The notes under the pieces are model-generated. The model ran no database searches and was not told where the DNA came from. It saw nothing but the letters and a program-made list of their open reading frames with translations. Positions 49,096 through 57,901 of a stretch of 64,000 nucleotides of DNA are shown here, one piece after another. Every line of letters starts with the position of its first letter. The first letter of the stretch is position 1. The stretch lies in contig CANNFT010000008.1 of assembly GCA_947503895.1 (NCBI GenBank), forward strand, positions 62,001 to 126,000. Reading direction: 5' to 3'. Origin of the DNA: an uncultured Saccharospirillaceae bacterium (GTDB lineage: Bacteria > Pseudomonadota > Gammaproteobacteria > Pseudomonadales > Oceanobacteraceae). The position numbers and the translations under genes were made by a program.

Positions 49096-50547
49096 ATGCA
49101 CACCATAGAAAAAATAGGTGGTACTTCCATGAGCGACTATATGTCGATTCGTGAAAATATCATTTTCAATCCCGTTAAGTTGTCTGCCAGCCAAGAAAAA
49201 AATTACTATCAGAGAGTATTCGTGGTGTCTGCCTATGCAGGCATCACCAATAAGCTTTTGGAACACAAGAAGAATGCACAGCCGGGTATTTATGCACTAT
49301 TTTCAGGCAGTGTTATGGATGAAGGCTGGATGAACGCATTCGATGAGTTGGAAACAATGCTCTTCGAAATTAATGCCTCATTATTTGGTGAGCCATTATT
49401 ATTAGAACAAGCGAATCAGTTTATTGGGGAACGGTTGCAGGATGCAAAACAATGTCTAATTGATCTACAGCGGCTGTGTCAGCATGGTCACTTTGCGCTG
49501 GATCAACACCTAAAGACCGTGCGTGAAATGTTAGCCAGTATTGGCGAAGCGCACAGTGCATGGAATACCACGCAATTGTTAAAGCGAGATGGCGTAAATG
49601 CTCGTTTTATCGATTTAACGGGGTGGCGTTCACAGCAACACATATCGTTAGATGAGCGTATATTATCTGCATTTTCAGATGTTAATTTAAATACAGAGCT
49701 GCCAATTGTAACCGGCTATGCACACAGTGAAACAGGCCTCATGAATACCTTTGATCGGGGTTACAGTGAGATGACGTTCAGTCGCATCGCTGTGTTAACC
49801 CAAGCCCGAGAAGCAGTCATCCATAAAGAGTTTCATTTAAGCAGTGCGGACCCTCGATTGGTGGGTGAGAATAATGCGGTACCCATTGGCCGAACAAACT
49901 ATGACGTAGCGGATCAGCTTGCCAATTTAGGCATGGAGGCTATTCACCCGAAAGCGGCGAAGGGATTAAGGCAGCATAATATTCCATTGCGAGTGAAAAA
50001 TACCTTTGAACCGGAGCACGCAGGCACCTTAATTACAGGTGACTATATCAGCGACAAGCCGTGTGTCGAAATTATTGCAGGAACGAAAGGTGTTTATGCG
50101 TTGGAATTATTCGATCAGGATATGGCTGGAAACATTGATCAATATGACCGAGAAATTTTAACCGTATTAAGGCGTTACAAAGCCCATATAGTGTCAAAAG
50201 ATATTAATGCCAATACGATCACGCATTATATTTCTACGAATTTAAAAACGGTACGTCGAATTCGAAAAGATCTAGAGGCGACTTACCCAGAGGCTGAAAT
50301 TAATCAGCAAAAAGTGGCGGTTGTGTCTGCAATCGGCAGCGACATGCATGTTGCTGGTGTATTGGCCAAGGCCGTGGCAGCACTCGCGGAAAATCATGTA
50401 CGAGTGCTCGCGATGCATCAATCAATGCGATTAGTCGACATGCAGTTTGTCATTAATGAAGACGACTATGAATCTGCGATTCGATACCTTCACCAAAACT
50501 TGGTGGAAGTACATGATCACGGTAGAGCGATTTGTTTAGCCTCGTAA
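49096..50547 (+). CDS. ask_ect: Aspartate kinase, ectoine-specific isoform
   Basis: A 483-residue aspartokinase of the Ask_ect type, supplying aspartyl phosphate for ectoine synthesis. The N-terminus MHTIEKIGGTSMSDYMSIRE is characteristic (KxGGTS nucleotide site). FDRGYSEMTFSRIAVLTQAR, EFHLSSADPRLVGENNAVPI and DVADQLANLGMEAIHPKAAK are the catalytic-domain motifs. Two ACT domains follow (about residues 340-480). It starts 84 bases after ectC. These isoforms are usually insensitive to lysine and threonine feedback, which suits osmolyte overproduction. Confidence 0.93.
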   Translation: MHTIEKIGGTSMSDYMSIRENIIFNPVKLSASQEKNYYQRVFVVSAYAGITNKLLEHKKNAQPGIYALFSGSVMDEGWMNAFDELETMLFEINASLFGEPLLLEQANQFIGERLQDAKQCLIDLQRLCQHGHFALDQHLKTVREMLASIGEAHSAWNTTQLLKRDGVNARFIDLTGWRSQQHISLDERILSAFSDVNLNTELPIVTGYAHSETGLMNTFDRGYSEMTFSRIAVLTQAREAVIHKEFHLSSADPRLVGENNAVPIGRTNYDVADQLANLGMEAIHPKAAKGLRQHNIPLRVKNTFEPEHAGTLITGDYISDKPCVEIIAGTKGVYALELFDQDMAGNIDQYDREILTVLRRYKAHIVSKDINANTITHYISTNLKTVRRIRKDLEATYPEAEINQQKVAVVSAIGSDMHVAGVLAKAVAALAENHVRVLAMHQSMRLVDMQFVINEDDYESAIRYLHQNLVEVHDHGRAICLAS

Positions 50548-50577
50548 TACAGGCTAGGCAAAGCGCGATTCATGTCG

Positions 50578-51000
50578 CTATGGGTAGATTTTCAGGACTT
50601 GGGTGGTATTTTGATTGATAAGATCTTCAATTGAAAAGTTACCCAAGTAGTCTAAATATTGGTTTTGTGCGTCAACCAAAATAGGCTTCAACAGACATGC
50701 ACCACTGATGCGACACATAGGGGACTCGCAGTTAATCGGGTCTAATGTATTTTCCATATACTCCACGACCGCTCTTAAGGATATTTCCGAGGCCGCGACC
50801 CCCAGCTTAATACCGCCATTTTTCCCCCTCAACGATTGAATCCATCCTTTATTGACCAACGCATTGACCACCTTCATGAGATGGGTCTTTGAGATGTCAA
50901 AGGCCTCTGTAATAGTCAATATGGTGGTTTTTTGACCCTCTAGTCCTGCTAGATAGATTAATACTCGAAATGCGTAATCGGTATGTTTCGTAAGTTGCAT
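50578..51000 (-). CDS. nsrR: Rrf2 family nitric-oxide-sensing repressor NsrR
   Basis: A 140-residue Rrf2 regulator. I start it at ATG 51000 (MQLTKHTDYAFRVLIYLAGL), the standard NsrR N-terminus; the frame is open to 51057 but the extra 19 residues are atypical. The recognition helix region ISKTHLMKVVNALVNKGWIQ and the wing SLRGKNGGIKLG are present, and the [Fe-S] ligands form CESPMCRISGAC, the C-x4-C-x5-C spacing of NsrR. It is divergent from hmp and should repress hmp until NO damages its cluster. Two NsrR-like boxes lie between the genes. Confidence 0.93.
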   Translation of the reverse strand: MQLTKHTDYAFRVLIYLAGLEGQKTTILTITEAFDISKTHLMKVVNALVNKGWIQSLRGKNGGIKLGVAASEISLRAVVEYMENTLDPINCESPMCRISGACLLKPILVDAQNQYLDYLGNFSIEDLINQNTTQVLKIYP

Positions 51001-51047
51001 AGCGTGACTTCTGTGTGCAGTAGCAGGAATAAATCGTTGACGCCTAT

Positions 51048-51071
51048 AAATATACATGTAATATGCATCTT
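51048..51071. promoter_or_regulatory. NsrR box 1
   Basis: Read on the minus strand, this site begins AAGATGCATATTACATGTA, with a perfect left half of the NsrR consensus (AAGATGCAT) and a weaker right half. It lies between the nsrR and hmp starts. Confidence 0.6.
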
Positions 51072-51075
51072 ATTA

Positions 51076-51098
51076 AAGATTCATATAACATTCATGTT
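51076..51098. promoter_or_regulatory. NsrR box 2
   Basis: AAGATTCATATAACATTCAT followed by GTT resembles the NsrR consensus (AAGATGCATTTTAAATGCATCTT) on both halves. It ends 14 bases before hmp, so bound NsrR would block transcription or be close to the start site. Confidence 0.6.
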
Positions 51099-51112
51099 AA
51101 GAGGGAGAGGAA

Positions 51113-52294
51113 ATGTTATCCACAACAACGATTGAGATCGTGAAGTCAACCGCGCCATTGCTAGAAGAGCATGGAGAGACCATCACCAAAGTTTTCTATG
51201 CCGAGCTTTTTGAATTAAACCCCCAATTAAAAAACTTATTTAACATGTCGAATCAGGCGAAGGGCGAGCAGTCTCGTGCATTGAGCGACACGGTTATAGC
51301 CTATGCTAAAAATATTGATCAGCTAGAAGCCTTGCTACCAGCTGTTCGACGTATTGCACATAAGCATGTGAGTTTGGGGGTGCAACCAAATCAGTATCAG
51401 TTAGTCGGGAATTCTCTGCTGCATGCGATTCAAACCGTGTTGGATTTAGATGAAGCACACCCAGCGATGCTGGCTTGGACAGAGGCTTACGCGGTACTGG
51501 CCAATGTCTTTAAAGATGTAGAGCAAGAAATATACAAGAAAAATCAATCTGCTACGGGTGGCTGGGAAGGATTTCGAGATTTTTATATTGATCGTATTGA
51601 ACAAGAAGCCATCGGTGTAAAGTCGTTTTACTTAAAGCCTCTTGATATGGCTGCTTTACCCAAGTTTAAGGGCGGTCAGTATGTCGGGGTAAAACTGCGT
51701 CCAGATGGAAGTACACACTATCAAATCCGTCAATACTCTTTGTCCGCTTATGCGCATGACGCACTACGGATCACAGTAAAAGCAGAACCAGAAGGCAAAG
51801 CCTCGCACTTTTTGCATCAATGTCAGGTCGGAGAAGGCGTATTAGTACAAAGCCCTACCGGCGTATTTAATTTAAGTGGCGATCGTCAAAAACACATCTT
51901 TGTGGCCGGTGGCGTAGGGATCACACCTTTAATGTCTATGGCCGAGCAAGCGATACAACAAGGTGTAAAAGGTGAAGACATTCTATTTATTCAATGCGCC
52001 AAAAGTATGGATCACCAAATATTTAAAGCCGATTTAGCAGACAAAAAAGATCGAAGTTTGTTAAGGCATAAATTGTGTTTTGAGGAGTCCAACACCGGAG
52101 ACCACCAAGGTTATTTAACGCCCGATGTGCTTCAACAATGGCTGGATGATGCAGATATAAATGCCGGTAATTCACAGGTGTATTTCTGTGGGCCTAAATC
52201 ATTCATGGCGATTATGAAACAGTATTTTCTGGCCCTTGAATACCAAGAATCTGACATCCATTACGAGGTCTTTGGTCCAACCCTTAATATTTAA
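51113..52294 (+). CDS. hmp: Flavohemoprotein, NO dioxygenase
   Basis: A 393-residue flavohemoglobin that oxidises nitric oxide to nitrate. The globin domain covers 1-140 (MLSTTTIEIVKSTAPLLEEH, IAHKHVSLGVQPNQY with the proximal His), an FAD domain about 150-255 (RQYSLS, PEGKASHFLHQ) and an NAD domain about 258-393 (HIFVAGGVGITPLMSMAEQA and the C-terminal YFCGPKSFMAIM, then YEVFGP). The ribosome site GGGAGAGG precedes the ATG. It is paired with nsrR. A terminator follows at 52313. Confidence 0.95.
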   Translation: MLSTTTIEIVKSTAPLLEEHGETITKVFYAELFELNPQLKNLFNMSNQAKGEQSRALSDTVIAYAKNIDQLEALLPAVRRIAHKHVSLGVQPNQYQLVGNSLLHAIQTVLDLDEAHPAMLAWTEAYAVLANVFKDVEQEIYKKNQSATGGWEGFRDFYIDRIEQEAIGVKSFYLKPLDMAALPKFKGGQYVGVKLRPDGSTHYQIRQYSLSAYAHDALRITVKAEPEGKASHFLHQCQVGEGVLVQSPTGVFNLSGDRQKHIFVAGGVGITPLMSMAEQAIQQGVKGEDILFIQCAKSMDHQIFKADLADKKDRSLLRHKLCFEESNTGDHQGYLTPDVLQQWLDDADINAGNSQVYFCGPKSFMAIMKQYFLALEYQESDIHYEVFGPTLNI

Positions 52295-52312
52295 CAGTAA
52301 GCCACGAGTCAC

Positions 52313-52343
52313 CGCGCGATCATTGATCGTGCGACGCTTTTTG
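52313..52343 (+). terminator. Rho-independent terminator after hmp
   Basis: CGCGCGATC at 52313-52321 pairs with GATCGTGCG at 52325-52333 (one G-T pair, 3-base loop), followed by ACGCTTTTT. Confidence 0.75.
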
Positions 52344-52523
52344 GGTGGGTTTGTATATGCCCTTAAGGCGCATGGATGCCGTCAATGCGCTCGCTTTTGA
52401 TTGACGAATATTAAAATATCGAATATTCATGAGGGGTAGGAGCCAACGGATCGCTCAAATCATGTCATGACTCAGTGATACCGTGGATCGTTGCTAGACA
52501 CGTGCACAGATAATAGGTAGCAA

Positions 52524-52883
52524 ATGTATATTGGTGAAGTATCGGACCGGACCGGATTAAGCGTTAAAGCCATTCGCTTGTACGAAGAGAAAGGGCTTAT
52601 TCGTACACCCGCTCGAATTGGGCGGTATCGTGTTTATACCGAGACGGATATTGAGTTGCTTTTGCTCATCAAAGAAGCCAAAACCTTTGGTGTGACCTTA
52701 AATCAATTGAAAGGCGTCATACAATATACCGGAGAAGAGGTGGATTGGACGCGTATTGGTCTGTTTTTAGCCGACATTAAACAGTCACTTATTGAGCAAC
52801 AGAATACGATTCACTCGAGAATCGAGAGCGTTGAGCGCTGTATGATGTCTATTTCTTCCTGCCCAAATTACACACAAGATTAA
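52524..52883 (+). CDS. MerR family transcriptional regulator
   Basis: A 119-residue MerR protein: winged helix (MYIGEVSDRTGLSVKAIRLY, EEKGLIRTPARIGRYRVYTE), dimerisation coiled coil (residues about 80-108) and a short C-terminal end with two Cys in CMMSISSCP. The Cys spacing (C-x6-C) is near that of metal- or thiol-sensing MerR proteins such as CueR (C-x7-C) but not identical. The next gene encodes a flavodoxin-fold quinone reductase behind a promoter of MerR type, which is the likely target. The effector could be a quinone, an electrophile or a metal. Confidence 0.9.
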   Translation: MYIGEVSDRTGLSVKAIRLYEEKGLIRTPARIGRYRVYTETDIELLLLIKEAKTFGVTLNQLKGVIQYTGEEVDWTRIGLFLADIKQSLIEQQNTIHSRIESVERCMMSISSCPNYTQD

Positions 52884-52916
52884 TGAAGCGAAATTTAGAA
52901 TACACCACTCAAACGC

Positions 52917-52948
52917 TTGACTCTTCCCTATAGGGAAGAGTTTAAGAT
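52917..52948 (+). promoter_or_regulatory. MerR-type promoter with 20-bp spacer and palindromic operator
   Basis: TTGACT (52917-52922) and TAAGAT (52943-52948) are separated by 20 bases, longer than the normal 17. The spacer is almost filled by a perfect 22-bp inverted repeat whose half-site is ACTCTTCCCTA (52920-52941). Overlong spacers holding a dyad are the hallmark of MerR-activated promoters, and the MerR gene is directly upstream. Confidence 0.8.
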
Positions 52949-52983
52949 GGATTCCGTTACCATGATTTAAGCGGAGTCTCAGT

Positions 52984-53610
52984 ATGTCAGTTTTATCCAC
53001 ACTACCGAACAAACAAAAAATTCTATTGCTAAACGGAAACCCCAAAAAAGCAAGTTTAAGTAGACGGTTTATTGAGGTTTATTTCGAAGCCATCAAAAAT
53101 CATGCTCAAGTAGAGGTGGTTCATCTAGAGGCACTATCGTTTAATACGGACTTATCAACGGGCTACGACTCTCCTATTGAGATGGAGCCGTGCTTAGTTG
53201 AATTTCAAGAAAAACTGTTACAGGCAGATCAATTAGTGATTGCCTTACCCGTTTGGTGGGGTGGGCTACCGGCTAAGTTAAAGGGGTTAATCGATCGAAC
53301 TTTTTCACCGGGCTTTGCATTTCGATACGAATCGAATAACCCAGAAGTTATACCGCTTTTGAAAGGAAAAAGAGCAAAAATCTTCATTACAATGGATATG
53401 CCCGAACCATGGAAAAGAGAGCAAGCACAGCCCATTATTGATCAGCTTGATAAATATACGTTGCAATTCTGTGGATTTGAACCTGCGGATATTCATTTAT
53501 TTGGCTCTGTGATTATGTCAGATACAGCAGAACTAAATCGTTGGATTCAAACGATAGAAAGTTTAGCCAGTGCTTCAATTGAGATGACCAAAACAGTTCA
53601 GACGGGATAG
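52984..53610 (+). CDS. Flavodoxin-fold NAD(P)H:quinone oxidoreductase
   Basis: A 208-residue flavoprotein of the NQO1/KefF/MdaB type. LLNGNPKKASLSRRFIEVYF is the FMN/FAD phosphate-binding start, and LVIALPVWWGGLPAKLKGLI followed by DRTFSPGFAFRYE is the family signature. It probably reduces quinones by two electrons, avoiding semiquinone radicals. It lies 100 bases after the MerR gene with its own MerR-type promoter, so it is the likely detoxifying output of that regulator. Confidence 0.9.
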   Translation: MSVLSTLPNKQKILLLNGNPKKASLSRRFIEVYFEAIKNHAQVEVVHLEALSFNTDLSTGYDSPIEMEPCLVEFQEKLLQADQLVIALPVWWGGLPAKLKGLIDRTFSPGFAFRYESNNPEVIPLLKGKRAKIFITMDMPEPWKREQAQPIIDQLDKYTLQFCGFEPADIHLFGSVIMSDTAELNRWIQTIESLASASIEMTKTVQTG

Positions 53611-53777
53611 CAAACTGTAACAATGGCCTCTACGACATATGGTGAGGTGCTCATTGAATCCTCAAAAATAAAAGGTTTACAGTTTTACGGCTCTTATGTC
53701 ATGATTTTTCAGTAGAATTTAAGATTCATATTTTGAATAATGATTGCTCGATTAATCGAGTGTTACATGGAGCCGTT

Positions 53778-54236
53778 ATGCATCTCGCTCAATTAAATAT
53801 CGCAAAAGCCAAAGCCCCTTTGGACAGTCCCGTACTAAAAGATTTTGTTGATAACCTCGACCCCATTAATGCATTAGCGGAAAACAGTCCTGGTTTTATA
53901 TGGCGATTAAAAGGTGATTCCGGTAATGCGACCGAGATTCAATTTAGCGAAGATCCTTTAATGATTAGTAATATGTCCGTCTGGGCATCGCTCGATAGTT
54001 TGAAGGATTTTATTTTTAAAACACACCACCTTGAATTCCTGAAGCGTAAAAAAGAATGGTTTGAAAAAATGGCATCGGCCCATCAAGTGATGTGGTGGAT
54101 TCCAGAAGGTCATATTCCTAGCTTGGAAGAAGCGAATGCTCGTTTGAGGTACTTAGACGAACACGGAGAGACCCCATACGCATTCACCTTTCGTAAATCC
54201 TATCAGTCTTGTGATGTCAGTTTAGAGCCCGCGTAG
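53778..54236 (+). CDS. DUF3291 domain protein
   Basis: A 152-residue protein starting at ATG 53778 (GGAG six bases upstream): MHLAQLNIAKAKAPLDSPVL, then NSPGFIWRLKGD, then NMSVWASLDSLKDFIFKTHH and MWWIPEGHIPSLEEANARL. This is the DUF3291 pattern (a ferredoxin-like fold resembling EthD/ABM monooxygenases). The frame is open to 53733 but the additional 15 residues do not fit. The function is unknown. It may belong with the MerR/quinone reductase pair, given the same direction and 167-base distance. Confidence 0.85.
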   Translation: MHLAQLNIAKAKAPLDSPVLKDFVDNLDPINALAENSPGFIWRLKGDSGNATEIQFSEDPLMISNMSVWASLDSLKDFIFKTHHLEFLKRKKEWFEKMASAHQVMWWIPEGHIPSLEEANARLRYLDEHGETPYAFTFRKSYQSCDVSLEPA

Positions 54237-54570
54237 TGATTCGTGGCAGCCGTGTGGCCGAACATTGCAGGGCCCGATTATTCGCTGTGGTGAGATGTGA
54301 GTAGGGAGGTAATAACAGTCCTTAGAAGTAAGTGATTACTTGCTAATCTCATGGTCCATGGAAATAGAGCATATGGGGTTGGCTTTCGTCATACACAAAC
54401 ACGATTGAACCTTGGTGATGTCCAGCTAGACGAGGCAAAATGTTAAGTTTAGCTGAGCGAATTTTATCCAGTTGACTCGACAATTACCGCCTATCTCTAT
54501 ATAGTGCGCGGCATTCAATGCGAATCGCAAAACGCGCCAAGCCCTACTCCTACACACCTAGGTACACCTC
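54237..54570. other. 334-bp intergenic region with a 16-bp palindrome
   Basis: AAGTAAGTGATTACTT (54326-54341, arms of 6) is a candidate operator of HxlR or MarR type. No gene is visible. The downstream gene starts with TTG. Confidence 0.4.
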
Positions 54571-56151
54571 TTGATAACCACCGCAAACATCACGATGCAG
54601 TTTGGCGCTGAGCCATTGTTTGAAAATATCTCCGCTCAATTCGGAAACGGCAACCGCTATGGTTTGATTGGTGCAAATGGATGCGGCAAATCTACCTTTA
54701 TGAAAATATTGAGTGGAGAGCTTGTGCCGACTTCTGGGAATATTTCCATTACGCCCGGTAATAAGGTAGGAACACTCAGTCAGGATCAATTTGCCTTCGA
54801 AGATTTCAGCGTTGTAGATGCTGTGATTATGGGTGATGCTGAACTTTGGAAGGTAAAACAGGAGCGTGATCGAATTTATGCACTCCCTGAAATGTCCGAA
54901 GAAGATGGCATGAAAGTCGCCAATTTAGAAGTCGAATTTGCTGAGATGGATGGCTACAGCGCCGAAAGCCGTGCAGGTGATATATTGCTCGAAGCGGGGA
55001 TTGATGAAGCATATCACTTTGGGTTAATGAGCCAAGTGGCACCGGGTTATAAAGTGCGTGTCTTACTGGCGCAGGCACTATTTTCAAATCCAGATATTTT
55101 ATTGCTGGATGAACCGACCAACAACTTAGATATTGATACCATTAATTGGTTGGCCACCGTATTAAATCAGCGTAAATGCACGATGATTATCATTTCCCAT
55201 GATCGACACTTTCTGAATTCAGTGTGCACACATATGGCTGATATTGATTATGGTGAATTACGCATCTACCCAGGCAATTACGAATACTTTCTAGAGGCAT
55301 CATCTTTAATTCGCGACCAATTACAGACAGAAAACGCGAAAAAGAGTGCAGAAATTGACGAATTGCAAGCTTTTGTTAATCGATTTTCTGCAAATGCCTC
55401 TAAAGCCAAATTGGCCAGCTCGCGTGCTAAGAAAATGGATAAGATCACACTGGAAGAAGTGAAGATCTCAAGTCGACAGACACCATCGTTGCGTTTTAAA
55501 CAAGACAAGAAATTACACCGTCAAGTGTTGACCTTGGAAGAGCTGGCGCATGGCTTCGACGAAGAATTGTTTAGCCAGGTTAACTTAATTCTGGAAGCCG
55601 GTGCTAGACTCGCAATTATCGGCGAAAACGGTGCAGGTAAAACGACATTTCTTCGTTGCTTAATGAACGAAATAAACGCGAATAAAGGGGTGATCAAGTG
55701 GTCGGAAAATGCATCGATCGGCTATTGCCCTCAAGATAGCACGGCAGATTTTGACTGCGATTTAACCTTGTTTGAATGGATGTCTCAATGGCGAACACCC
55801 AAGCATGATGATTTAATGGTTCGTGCAATGTTGGGTCGCTTACTGTTTACCGCAGATGACTTCAACAAAAAAGCGAAGGTGTGTTCCGGAGGTGAAAAGA
55901 ACCGACTATTGTTTGGGAAGCTAATGATGATGGATATTAATGTTCTCATCATGGATGAACCCACCAACCACTTAGATATGGAATCAATTGAAGCATTGAA
56001 TAATGCGTTGTTGGAATTTGATGGCACTTTAATTTTTGTGAGTCACGATAGAGAGTTTGTATCGTCGCTGGCGGATCACATTATTGATATTAAACATCAG
56101 CAAGCGAATATTTTTCATGGCACTTATGATGAATATTTAGCACGCAGTTAA
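54571..56151 (+). CDS. ybiT: ABC-F family ATPase, YbiT type
   Basis: A 526-residue soluble protein with two ABC ATPase domains and no membrane part, of the ABC-F ribosome-associated group. Domain 1 has GLIGANGCGKSTFMKI and LLLDEPTNNLDI; domain 2 has IGENGAGKTTFLRCL, CSGGEKNRLLFGKLMM and MDEPTNHLDM. The wording QERDRIYALPEMSEEDGMKV followed by EMDGYSAESRAGDILL is specific to YbiT. The start is TTG 54571, since ITTANITMQFGAEPLFENIS aligns with YbiT from its second residue. ABC-F proteins bind the ribosomal E-site and rescue stalled translation; for YbiT the exact role is less defined. Confidence 0.9.
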   Translation: MITTANITMQFGAEPLFENISAQFGNGNRYGLIGANGCGKSTFMKILSGELVPTSGNISITPGNKVGTLSQDQFAFEDFSVVDAVIMGDAELWKVKQERDRIYALPEMSEEDGMKVANLEVEFAEMDGYSAESRAGDILLEAGIDEAYHFGLMSQVAPGYKVRVLLAQALFSNPDILLLDEPTNNLDIDTINWLATVLNQRKCTMIIISHDRHFLNSVCTHMADIDYGELRIYPGNYEYFLEASSLIRDQLQTENAKKSAEIDELQAFVNRFSANASKAKLASSRAKKMDKITLEEVKISSRQTPSLRFKQDKKLHRQVLTLEELAHGFDEELFSQVNLILEAGARLAIIGENGAGKTTFLRCLMNEINANKGVIKWSENASIGYCPQDSTADFDCDLTLFEWMSQWRTPKHDDLMVRAMLGRLLFTADDFNKKAKVCSGGEKNRLLFGKLMMMDINVLIMDEPTNHLDMESIEALNNALLEFDGTLIFVSHDREFVSSLADHIIDIKHQQANIFHGTYDEYLARS

Positions 56152-56321
56152 CATTGAACTATGGCAGCTCTACGAAATCATTTTAGTATCTGGAGAGGCC
56201 ATTAAGAATTCAGAGCGAGCATCAAGACTCAGATGCTCGCTAAAAATACAGCATTTTATACAATTTTCGAAAAATACTACCATTGCGAGAATAATCCGTA
56301 AAAATATAAGTTTACGTATAT

Positions 56322-57338
56322 TTAACGCACTGCGAGTACCACCTTTCCGACTGAATCTCCTGTACGCAAACACTGAAGCGCCTGATGCGCATCATCAAAC
56401 GAGAATACATGTCCCACATGTGGCGGTGGAATACTGATTGATTGCATATCCGTAATCAGCGACTGCATTAAATTTAGCTGGTCCCAAAGCCAAATGAGGT
56501 TAAAAGCCATTACAGATCGATTGATACTGATCATATCCATGACATCGTACCTTGGACGCTTTAAATACTGCATGGCTGCTCTCAAATAATTTGGTCGATT
56601 CTTTCCGGGTGTAAACTCAGCAGCGCCAAATACAATTAAGCGTCCCATTGGGTTCAAGGCATCAAAACTGTCCTTTTGTACTCTTCCCCCGATGCCATCT
56701 AAAATTAAGTCAAAGGTCATCTTGTTGGACTGAAGCTGTTGTTTAAAGTCTGACTCGCGCACCAATACAGAATGAAAACCCTGATCCGAAAGAAACTGTG
56801 CTTTAGACGACGAACGAACGGTGCCGACGGGTTTGGCATTAAGAGCAGAAGCTAGTTGCATGGCTTGCAGCCCGACCCCGCCCGCTGCACTATGAATTAA
56901 TACCTGCTGATTTGGTTTTAAATTTCCAAGTTCTTTCAGGGCATACCAAGCTGTCAGGGTTTGCACTAAATAGGCAGCACCTTGCTCAAAGTTCCAGTCC
57001 AGCGGCAGCGGCTGCAAATACTCACTTTGAGTACAGATGTGGCTGCTATACCCGCCAAATCGCGTTACACCCATCACTCGATCACCGATTTTATATTGAT
57101 TATTGCCATCAGCCACTTTGATGACGACACCGGAATACTCGAGGCCAGGAATGAATGGACCTTCGGGAGTAGCGCTATATAAACCGGTGAGCGCAAAGAT
57201 ATCAGCAAAATTCAGCCCAACAGCCTTTACCTCCACCAACACTTCGCCCGTATCTAATGGCTGTATGGGCTCAGACTGCAGAGTCAGTCGGCTAATGGCA
57301 CCGGCTTTTGATGTTTTCCAAATCATTCTGTTTTGCAT
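56322..57338 (-). CDS. Quinone-oxidoreductase-like MDR protein (VAT1-like)
   Basis: A 338-residue medium-chain reductase without the zinc-binding residues. GLNFADIFALTGLY, PFIPGLEYSGVV, GDRVMGVTRFGGYSSHICTQ and HSAAGGVGLQAMQLA (nucleotide-binding) are present. The later YLKRPRYDVMDMISINRSVM and FNLIWLWDQ are characteristic of the synaptic-vesicle VAT1-like branch. It should reduce quinones or enals with NADPH. An ATTGTTTCC word and a TTTCC-N6-GGAAA palindrome lie just upstream of its start at 57346-57365, the same word as in the redox cluster at 20.7-24 kb. Confidence 0.88.
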   Translation of the reverse strand: MQNRMIWKTSKAGAISRLTLQSEPIQPLDTGEVLVEVKAVGLNFADIFALTGLYSATPEGPFIPGLEYSGVVIKVADGNNQYKIGDRVMGVTRFGGYSSHICTQSEYLQPLPLDWNFEQGAAYLVQTLTAWYALKELGNLKPNQQVLIHSAAGGVGLQAMQLASALNAKPVGTVRSSSKAQFLSDQGFHSVLVRESDFKQQLQSNKMTFDLILDGIGGRVQKDSFDALNPMGRLIVFGAAEFTPGKNRPNYLRAAMQYLKRPRYDVMDMISINRSVMAFNLIWLWDQLNLMQSLITDMQSISIPPPHVGHVFSFDDAHQALQCLRTGDSVGKVVLAVR

Positions 57339-57345
57339 TGCTTGA

Positions 57346-57365
57346 ATTGTTTCCTTTTAGGGAAA
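57346..57365. promoter_or_regulatory. ATTGTTTCC palindromic site upstream of VAT1-like gene
   Basis: ATTGTTTCC at 57346-57354 continues as TTTTAG and GGAAA (57361-57365), giving TTTCC-N6-GGAAA. It begins 8 bases from the start codon of the leftward gene and could be a repressor site. Confidence 0.4.
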
Positions 57366-57901
57366 ATATGACGATGACTCAATAGCGTGGGAAATAAAAA
57401 TACTGCTGTGATTATGAAAATATAACGCTGATGACATTTAATGAAAAAGGTAAAACCTTTTTCATTTATCGGCTGAAATTAGGCAACAATAATAGCGTTT
57501 CTATAGAGGCCCAATGTAAGTCAATGCACTTTTGTGAGTACAGACTTTAGATCCTACTGGTAATCTCTTTTAGGTTGGCTTGATTGAACATAATAAACGT
57601 CGATGTGGTTCAAACAACCTTAATCCTGCACTTATCAATTATTTCTCGGCGAGTCAATTTAAATGTCTACGCTCGTTAAGTCTTGTCAAAGTCGACTACG
57701 GTATCCACCTAATTTCTGACGAATGATTAAATTTCGCTCAATTCGCAGAATATATGGTTAATTTTAACATTGAAAAGCCATGGTGGAATACATAGTCTAG
57801 TGGCGCACAATATCCAGTGCATGTGATATATACACCCCCTTTGAATACCGCATTGTCTTAAGCGTTCTTTCACCATTGATGATTAAAGGAAAAATCACTT
57901 C
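57366..57901. other. Divergent intergenic region before the calcium-repeat lipoprotein gene
   Basis: AT-rich, no recognisable gene. It should carry the promoters of the VAT1-like gene and the lipoprotein gene. I see no other feature I can support. Confidence 0.4.
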
